A stretch of DNA of 64,000 bases from Silene latifolia. Its lineage: Eukaryota; Streptophyta; Magnoliopsida; Caryophyllales; Caryophyllaceae. Shown one piece after another: positions 53,250 through 64,000 of this stretch. The translations under genes were made by a program, and so were the position numbers. The notes beneath the pieces were generated by a model, which saw only the letters and a list, made by a program, of their open reading frames with translations, did no database searches and was not told the origin of the DNA. Within the stretch, counting starts at the first letter, position 1. Every line of letters begins with the position of its first letter. Location: contig NC_133529.1 in assembly GCF_048544455.1 (NCBI RefSeq), positions 52,571,401-52,635,400 on the forward strand, in the 5' to 3' direction.

Positions 53250-55830
53250 TCTCCCTATGTCCATTTGTTTGTTGCTCGCCATCGCCAGCGGTAGCAAAGA
53301 CCTTCTTCGATGGGCAACCCGGCGGTTCCCTTAGCGGCCTCGGCCTCGGCGACCTCGGCCTTAGCCTCGGCGGCCTCAAATGCCCTTGCCCTCTCGGCTT
53401 CCTCCTTGGCCGCCTTAGCCTTCTCAAAGAAGAGAGTCGCCTCCTCGGCCGCCTCTTGCTCTATCTTCACCCTCACCGCCTCCTTGGCCTTCTCCTCCAC
53501 GGCCTTCTCCTTAGCTTCGAGCTTGTCGTCAAACAAAGCTCGTTGAATCGCCCCACGGAAAGGAACCATCAAGAGGAAAGAGCTCCTCAATTACTTCCTG
53601 GCGGCGTCTTCGGCCGGATCCCGGGTCGGAGCACATGTCGGGAGCATTTTGGTTTGGAGCATCTCAATGTCGTCCTCCTTTTGCTTGATGATGGCCTCCT
53701 TGCTCCGAATCACCTTCCCGGATCTCGAAACCGTTCTCGAATTCATTCCTCTCTGGAAATAGAGGTCTGCGTGCCTCGAACGAGGTCACACTTCGCCAAA
53801 GACTTTTCAACTTCGGCCGCAGTTAGCCGGTCTCGGCCTTGCTCTCTCAGAAGAAGGACCTCCTTTTCGGCGTCCTCCCCCGAGCTTTCTCTCGCCCAAG
53901 AGCGCCTCCTCGGCCTCCCACCTAAGCCTCTCGCTCATTGAGAAGATCCGGCTTCGCCTTCGCGGCCACCTTCTTAGTGGCATTAAGCTCAAAAGCGGAT
54001 TGAGCCACATTCTCTCGCTCCGTGATACGAGCACCGGTCGGCTCGTTCCACCTCGCCGATCTCTTGATCAACCTCGCGCTTTCCGCTACAAGCCGGGAGG
54101 GGAAGCCTTCAGGATGAAGAGCCGGTGGCGACGTTTCGATCACCGACTGCGATCGGGAAAGGGAAACCTTTCGGGATGAAGAGTCAATGGCGACGTTCAG
54201 ATCACCAGCCTGCGCGGGGTTCTCCTCCACTTGCTGCTCAACAAGAGCGGCGGCCGACAGCGGCTGATCTACAAAATAAAAAAAAAAGAGCATCAGTATC
54301 AACATACATAGGCAGGCCGAAGAGCCTGTCATCATCGACGCTGATGAATCAAGCAACGAGCCACCGGATAGATCAATACCATGCTTGGCATTCTTGGCCG
54401 AAGGACGCATTTCCTCGTCGGCCAGCAGGAGCAAGCGCAACGGTAAAGGCTGTCTGCTTTCTTTTACGGACAAGGGGCGACCCCTCCTCCTCATCGGAGT
54501 CATCCCCATTGGAGATATAAACGATCTCCACCGTCTCCTTCTGAACAGGGGGGATGGAAGGCGGAGCCGATGTCGACGCCATCACCGCCGAAGGCTTTGT
54601 TTTTCGCGTGTGGCGCGGCATGTTGCTTACAACCTTCGCCTGGGCCTCCACCACATTCAAGCTTTTCAGCTGCTGGTCCATAAGATCGTTCGGCGACGTC
54701 CTGCGGTCATGGGTCAGAGCCTTGGGATGCAAGTTAGCAACGGTTTTGTCTTTGTGCAACCCCATTCTCCGGAGGATATCCTCAGACAAATCCGGTCCAA
54801 AGTAGTCTGCGAAGGAAATAAAGCAAGAATTAAGTAGAAGAAATAAATCGAAGTTCGAAAAACAGGAACATTGAGAGCGGTGATGGGCCTCATACCGACC
54901 CCACTCACCCTGTGCTAGGGCCGGTATGAGGCCGACATAGCAGAGCGGCTCATCCTGAAGAATGATCTGCGTTGGGGGAATCCATCTTTTCGGCACCCCA
55001 CCCTTGTCCGCCTCAAAAAGCCTCATCGCCAGCTTCTCATCCTCTTTAAGAAGGACCTTGCTGGCATCCATCTTGAGCTTCTTCCGGCTGACCCATCTGT
55101 CATGCTCCGCCTTAGTCTCACACCGCAAGTTCACTTGGTGCTGAAAGGAGAGGGGCAGCGGATAGTCATCCGGCACCTTGACGTACACCCACCGATCTCT
55201 CCAGTCTTTGCAAGAAGTAAGTTTGTCAACAGAGACATAACCCTTCTCCATGAGCACACTGTACCAACCGACGCGGCCAGAGATTGACGGCTGGAGATAA
55301 TGTAGCCGGCGGAATAAATTCACCGTCGGGGCCTCCCCCTTGAAGAGACAAAGCCACACAAAGCCGACTATCGTCCTCATGGCCAACGGATGCAGTTGGG
55401 CCACAGCGACGTTCATAGCTTTGATGATGGCCATGACGTACTCGTTCAGCGGAAACCGGAGCCCGTACTCCAAGTGTCGCATGTATACGCCGGTATGGCC
55501 CGGTGGAGGGCAACAGACGGCCTGACCCTCCTCAGGGATAACAATCTTGTATCCCCTGCCAAAGAAGAAATGGCCTTCGAAAAATGTCTCACCGGAACAA
55601 CTGGCCAACTTATGGGTCCAAGCTCGGTCAACGCGTACCTTACAGACGTCACCGTGATCCATAACGTACTGCCTCCCCTCTTTGGGACGAGCCTCCTCAG
55701 CATCATCACCAAAATCGTCTGCGTCATCATCAACATCATCGTCATCCTCCCATTCCTCCAAAATTCGAGGATCAACTTCAGGAGAAGGTAACCTAGGGCC
55801 CCGTGCCTTATCGAGAGGGCGTCCAACTTC
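53250..55830 (-). CDS. antisense gene of the Tat-type element (gypsy-type transposon domain protein)
   Basis: Opposite in strand to gag. The main exon, from about 55761, begins acidic (EEWEDDDDVDDDADDF) and has a domain resembling Pfam's putative gypsy-type transposon family, with LRFPLNEYVMAIIKAMNVAV, QLHPLAMRTIVGFVWLC and SGRVGWYSVLMEKGY. Introns: 54908-54807 (GTGAGT...TCGCAG, 102 bp, in frame and without stop), and one near 54300 ending TTTTATTTTGTAG before DQPLSAAALVEQQ. The tail near 53590-53255 is Ala/Glu/Lys-rich and coiled-coil-like (EEATLFFEKAKAAKEEAERA). The 5' start is unclear because frames change around 55770-55880, and the downstream part needs frame shifts, so it may be decayed. 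Function in the element is not established. Confidence 0.65.
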
Positions 55831-56595
55831 TCCTCCTCATCAAGACGCGACGGGAACCCCCGCGCCGGTTTGCTAGGCCCGGCATCGTTAAGACATGTTT
55901 ACAATAAAAACTTACAGAGTTAAGAAATTGGAAAGTTTGTTTGTTTACCTTGAAGAAAAACACCCGCCGGAGTAACAACTCTGAAAATTAGAAGACAATG
56001 AAACCCTTGAAAGTTTAGAGAGAAGAAAATTTTGGAGAATGAAATTGGTGGCCAATTTCACGGAATAACTGCCCTATTTATAGGGAAAAGCCCATGAAGA
56101 AGGACCAATCGAGAGAATGTGACCCATGAAGCGTCAACCAATCGGCGTGCGAGACACGTGTCGGACATGCAACCACGGGATGTCAATCGCTGCAATGATC
56201 GAACGTCAATCAATGCAACAAGTGACCAAGCGTCTTCAACACGCCCATTCGTATCTCTCCGCCTATTCACCTTCCTCAACAAATTCCCAAGCATCTGTTC
56301 TCCGCCGGCCACATGATCAACCAAGCTAAGTAGCGCCGGCCGGGGGCAATCAAAAACAACCGGCACTCTCAACCCTGGTCTCGGCCAGCGTCACTTTCTT
56401 TTCCACATCGGATGCCCTTTACGCATCCATGTGGAGGGGGGATATGGTACGGCCTAAGAAAAGACCAGGCCGAGGTAAAAGAAGCCGCCGCAGAAGAAGC
56501 CGTCTGAGAAAATTTTTACAAATTACTTGCGCAGAATATACGCTCAAACGTACATCGGAGCCCATACCACGGCATAGACTACGCTGGGGGCAAAT

Positions 56596-57198
56596 TGATG
56601 GGGCATATTCTGCACCGCTGACCAAGTCAACATATTGAGCAAGGTCAAAGATATCCACAGCAAGTCAACGGCTTAGGCAGCCTAGCCGATGCAGCCCATC
56701 GGCCTGTCAGCCTGGGTCTCGGCATGGCAACTTGCCAGCCGGGGCACATACCCGCGTACTCACATCCAAGACCCCTCGGCGGTGAGTCAACAGGGCCCGC
56801 CGGCCTGCCATAGGTCCCTCGGCCGAGGGGTAGATCAGTCTTTCCACCTGCTAGCCACTTGGCCACTTGGCCACTACGTGACAAAAGGTGAAAGTCTATA
56901 AATACTCCTCAACCTTCATTGAGGAAGGAGATCCACAAAACCTAAGAAACACTATTCATCTGGTATAATCTTCCTTATCTCTCTACAATATACATTTAGC
57001 CAAGTAACAACTTATCCCTTAAGTTTACTGACTTGAGCGTCGGAGTGAGTACGCTTGGCACAAAGCCAAGCCCTCAGTTCGTTCATTGTTGCAGGAGAGG
57101 CCGAGAGGAACGATTAAGGGAAGCAGGATTCAGCTCAAGACATCATTCTACAAGCCACGGGTGGTAACAATACTTGCTCTGGAATTACACCCGGAACA
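56596..57198 (+). repeat. 3' LTR of the Tat-type element
   Basis: 603 bp, ending TTACACCCGGAACA beside TSD GCAAG. It has the same TATAAATACTCCTCAACC motif (about 56898-56915). Confidence 0.9.
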
Positions 57199-57203
57199 GC
57201 AAG

Positions 57204-58090
57204 TGTTACCTTTGCTTTGGATGGGAGGGAGTATGTATATAAGAGATATTAAGTTAAAGTGGGAGAATATATATTTATTTGTAAGTTTGTATGTAGTATT
57301 AGAAGCTAAAACTCTTTGTGAATATTTTCGTAGACAATGTCAATTAAAATTACGTAAAACATTTAGCAGAGAATATATGAATTTTCATATTTATAAAATT
57401 TAGATTAAATATATTATTACAAAATGACTTATACGAAATGTAATTAATTACGGAGTATCGAATTGTTGTACTACAATCATGTTTTATAAATATGTAGACT
57501 AATACATGATATATTAATATAATATTAAGATCATATAAATCAGATGTAAGACTCAGCTTTTAGAATAATGACAAATTGACAATTAATAGAGCTCAACTCC
57601 TTACTAAAATAGTTGAGCGGGAAAACTTAAAGTAAGACTTATTCTTTTAATTCAGGGAGATGGAAAAAAAAAATGAACTTGGAAATTAATCAAGAGAATT
57701 GAGTGAAGTCATGAAATGTGTATTATATTTTTTTAACACAAAATTAATTGATTTCAATTTATACATTTTATCAAATATTTTTCTTGACTTTTTTATTATT
57801 ATTATGAAACTAATAATATTTTTATAGTTTTTTTATACAGGGTAATTATGTGTTAAGTCATTTTCTAATATATAATAATAACACTAATAAAAGATTTAGG
57901 AATTTATAGTTTTTAGATTTATATCAGTTTTGTTTTATTTTAATTAAATGATTACAATTCAAAGTTTAGAAAAGATTATATAATGATTAAAATATTATAT
58001 AAAAGAAAAACAAGTAATGAAAGAAATACTTGTTTCCATATTTAGCGAGATTCTTTTCGGAGGGAAAACATTTGAGAAATTTTATTCTCC
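57204..58090. other. AT-rich intergenic region
   Basis: Nothing coding could be supported. Long A/T runs and short inverted words only. Confidence 0.6.
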
Positions 58091-58091
58091 T

Positions 58092-58330
58092 AGGGAGCGT
58101 TTGGTTGGAGGTCTATAAGAAAGGGAAAGAGAAACAAAGTTATTGATTTCCTTTGTTGGTATTTGTTTGAGACAAACAAAGAGAATGAAACACCCTTCCT
58201 TACCTCTCAATGGCCATCTAATTCCTTACCCCCCCACCCCTCCAAGGTATGAGATTTCATTACCCTTATTACCCTTCAACCACCTTATTTACCTACCACC
58301 ACACTTGCGATTCTCACCACACCAGTCACC
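58092..58330. mobile_element. one end of a possible Tourist-like MITE
   Basis: GGGAGCGTTTGGTTGGAGG at 58094 looks like a Tourist-type end, followed by AGAAAGGGAAAGAGAAAC. No matching opposite end was found before or after the CCA-rich repeat, so it may be truncated. Confidence 0.3.
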
Positions 58331-58508
58331 ATCAAGATGCCACCACTACCACCACCAAAACCACCACCACAGCCACCCCACATAAACCACCACAGCCACA
58401 ACCACCATGACGCCACCACCAACATCACCACCACCACAACCACCTCACTGCCACCACCACCACCACGATGCCATCGCCACCACCACCACCACCACCAAAA
58501 CCACCATG
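58330..58508. repeat. (CCA)n / CCACCACAA-rich low-complexity tract
   Basis: About 180 bp of CCA, CAC and AAC triplets. The open frames across it, rich in Pro, His or Thr, are products of the repeat. Confidence 0.9.
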
Positions 58509-59609
58509 GTGGTTGTTTTGGGTTAGTTGGTTTGGTAGTTTTGGGTTGCTTTCTTTGTTTTTGGAGTGGTCTTGTGTAGGACGGTTTTATATTAATAGCG
58601 TAAAATGGATTTAAGGCTTTTTTTTTGGTATTGCTCTTTCACATACGCGTTTTACTCTTTTATATATGCAAATTACACTTTTACCCCTTCCATTTTCAAT
58701 TTTCTTCATCCCTCGTCTCTCATACTTCATATTCCATACCATTGCCACCACCTCCATTTCCCTACCGTACCACCATCAACTCCATATCACTAGTGATCCC
58801 ACCCACCAGAGATACTACCCGCTTTCCCCAACCGACAATAATTACAGTCGTGACTCCACCAACAAACCACTCATCACGCAGCCCCATTCGATCTCGATAA
58901 TTTAATAAGTCCCGCAAGGTCGCACAACACTGTCTTCCCTATTCTCTCAGGCATGTTAAAATTAATTAAGAACAAAATGACAAGACAACTTTATTGAAAT
59001 ATCAAATTGACAATGAATATGGACATTGTATTGGTAATAATTTATAGTTGAAGAAATGTAGTACTGCCTTGCGCAATGCAATTTTGTGTAATATAAGGCA
59101 AATTAATGTAGTTTTTGAGACAAATTGAAGTACAATAAGTCTCCCATAAGACGGATGGTATCCGTCTTAAGGGTAAGACGTGTCAATTCGGTACCATATT
59201 GTTTGAATATGGTACAAACTAACCCGTATAGCAAAAAAAATATGATAGACACGAAAGGAAAGAGTAGGGTATACTGAAATGACTATTGCAGACCTTGAGA
59301 TGACAAATGAGATTAAAAAATTGTCTAAAGTTTACTTTTCCAAGGAAATTTGAACCAATTTGTATTCACATGCAAATCAATTTGGACCATACAAACCTTT
59401 CCATAAAAGAAAAGAGGGAAGAAAATCCGACTAACATGAAAAATGAAAGAGGGAAGAAATGAGCGACTAGGAGGGAATATTTCATTATTTTAAGATTCTA
59501 TTAAATCAAATCAAACGTATTGTAAAAAAGTTACATATTATGACTAAGATGATAGCATTTCATACAAAAACTCTCTTGTCATCATTTACATTCATATATA
59601 TCATTAGTT
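58509..59609. other. intergenic region, with a small MITE fragment
   Basis: No gene. At about 59135-59200, AGTCTCCCATAAGACGGATGG with GTATCCGTCTTAAG is an inverted pair like the ends of the element at 34047. The remainder is AT-rich. Confidence 0.5.
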
Positions 59610-59629
59610 CACTACGCCAAATAATAGGT

Positions 59630-60010
59630 GCAACAACGGTTAGATAAGGTGATATACCGTTGTAATACAAAACACGGAACCATTATTACATCGACCGTTG
59701 TTATTTTGTGACCACGGTTGTTAAAAAGGCGGAGCCGTTATGAAATGTAAATAACGGGTTCAAATAACCGTAATACAATATTAAGAACGGTTCAAAAACC
59801 GTTGTCTATAATATTGAAACCGTGGTAGTATTAGTTGGAATGCTCTACGGAAACCTATGACAACGGTTTTACTGAAACACAACCGTTGTAAAATAGTAAA
59901 TATGACAACGGTTTATGCTTATTAAACCGTTTTAAATGTCATGAATTCGACAACGGTTTATGCTTATTAAACCGTTATATTATGGATGAATATGTCAACG
60001 GGTTTCTATT
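59630..60010. repeat. subterminal repeats of the CACTA element
   Basis: ACAACGGTT-type words near 59632, 59860, 59904 and 59950, and AACCGTTGT or ACCGTTGT words near 59672, 59694, 59808 and 59882, plus degenerate ones. Direct and inverted copies alternate. In CACTA elements such motifs bind the transposase. Confidence 0.8.
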
Positions 60011-60301
60011 TAAATGCGACCGTTTTCAATAGATTTATTGACCACGATTTTATTTTTAACTGTAATCGAATTCATAAATATTTTTTTAAAAAATTTGTTT
60101 TAGCAGGTTCCAGTAGCTGCTGAAATGCTAATTTTTTGCGATGGCGAGTTCCACGAAACGCTCGCAAAAATAGCATTTCAAAGAAATTGCGCAAGATTGC
60201 AAAATTTCAATCCTGCAACATCAGAATATTACACAGATTGATCTATTCAACCCAGCATCAAAATATTATAAACAGGGTGACCAAAACTAAATACACATGG
60301 C

Positions 60302-64000
<3,699 letters not shown>

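Larger units (their letters stand above)
49126..57198 (+). mobile_element. Ty3/gypsy Tat-type element, non-autonomous
   Basis: 8,073 bp, with LTRs 49126-49722 and 56596-57198 (TG...CA) and a perfect TSD GCAAG (49121-49125, 57199-57203). The primer-binding site TTGGCGCCGTCTGTGGGGA begins just after the 5' LTR, and the purine tract GCTGGGGGCAAAT just before the 3' LTR. Internal order: decayed gag, decayed protease, no recognisable reverse transcriptase, RNase H or integrase, a tandem repeat block (52.29-52.87 kb), then an antisense gene (55.8-53.25 kb). An antisense gene between pol and 3' LTR is a known trait of Tat-lineage (Retand/Grande-like) elements. The LTRs differ by many small indels. 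Confidence 0.9.

Noticed and set aside
58143-58905. Pro/His/Thr-rich ORFs
   Set aside because: They follow the (CCA)n tract and have no conserved ends or domains.

Overview
This is a nuclear plant genome window, very probably from a eudicot. It has intron-split plant genes, a hybrid proline-rich protein gene, a plant mitochondrial complex I subunit gene, and many plant-type transposable elements (Ty1/copia, Ty3/gypsy of the Tat type, L1-type LINE, CACTA, hAT, Tourist- and Stowaway-like MITEs). No rRNA, tRNA, CRISPR or bacterial-style operon was seen. The general look (short CTCCGTA words, GACGGATATCCGTC MITE ends) would fit Caryophyllales, but the species cannot be proved from the window.

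Layout. 1-13 kb: a tandem duplication, then a GC-rich satellite of about 165 bp per unit with telomere-like arms. The array is broken by a 1.32-kb solo LTR (TSD GAGAC) and by an 8.8-kb gag-only LTR retrotransposon (TSD AAACC). 13-25.2 kb: three minus-strand, TE-associated gene units. One is an unknown two-exon unit; the other two are tandem relatives encoding a C48/Ulp1-like protease, with copy A spliceable but altered at a key residue and copy B keeping the residue but frameshifted. 25.9-31.3 kb: an almost intact L1-type LINE inserted in an (ATT)n microsatellite. 32.4-33.9 kb: a single-exon hybrid proline-rich protein gene, likely a working host gene. 34-37.9 kb: small repeats, including a clean Tourist-like MITE.

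38.26-48.76 kb: the gene for NADH dehydrogenase 1 beta subcomplex subunit 8 (complex I), minus strand, 4 exons and 125 aa. Its last intron is 9.95 kb and holds nested elements: a Stowaway-like element carrying a decayed copia and another MITE, a long-TIR element, and a hAT element with a perfect 8-bp TSD. 49.1-57.2 kb: a Tat-type gypsy element (TSD GCAAG) with decayed gag-protease, no recognisable reverse transcriptase or integrase, a tandem repeat block and a spliced antisense gene. 59.6 kb to the end: one end of a CACTA element whose decayed minus-strand transposase carries a second, different kind of Ulp1 domain and runs off the window.

Only two genes look like ordinary host genes: the complex I subunit and the proline-rich protein. 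Most of the rest is mobile DNA in various states of decay.
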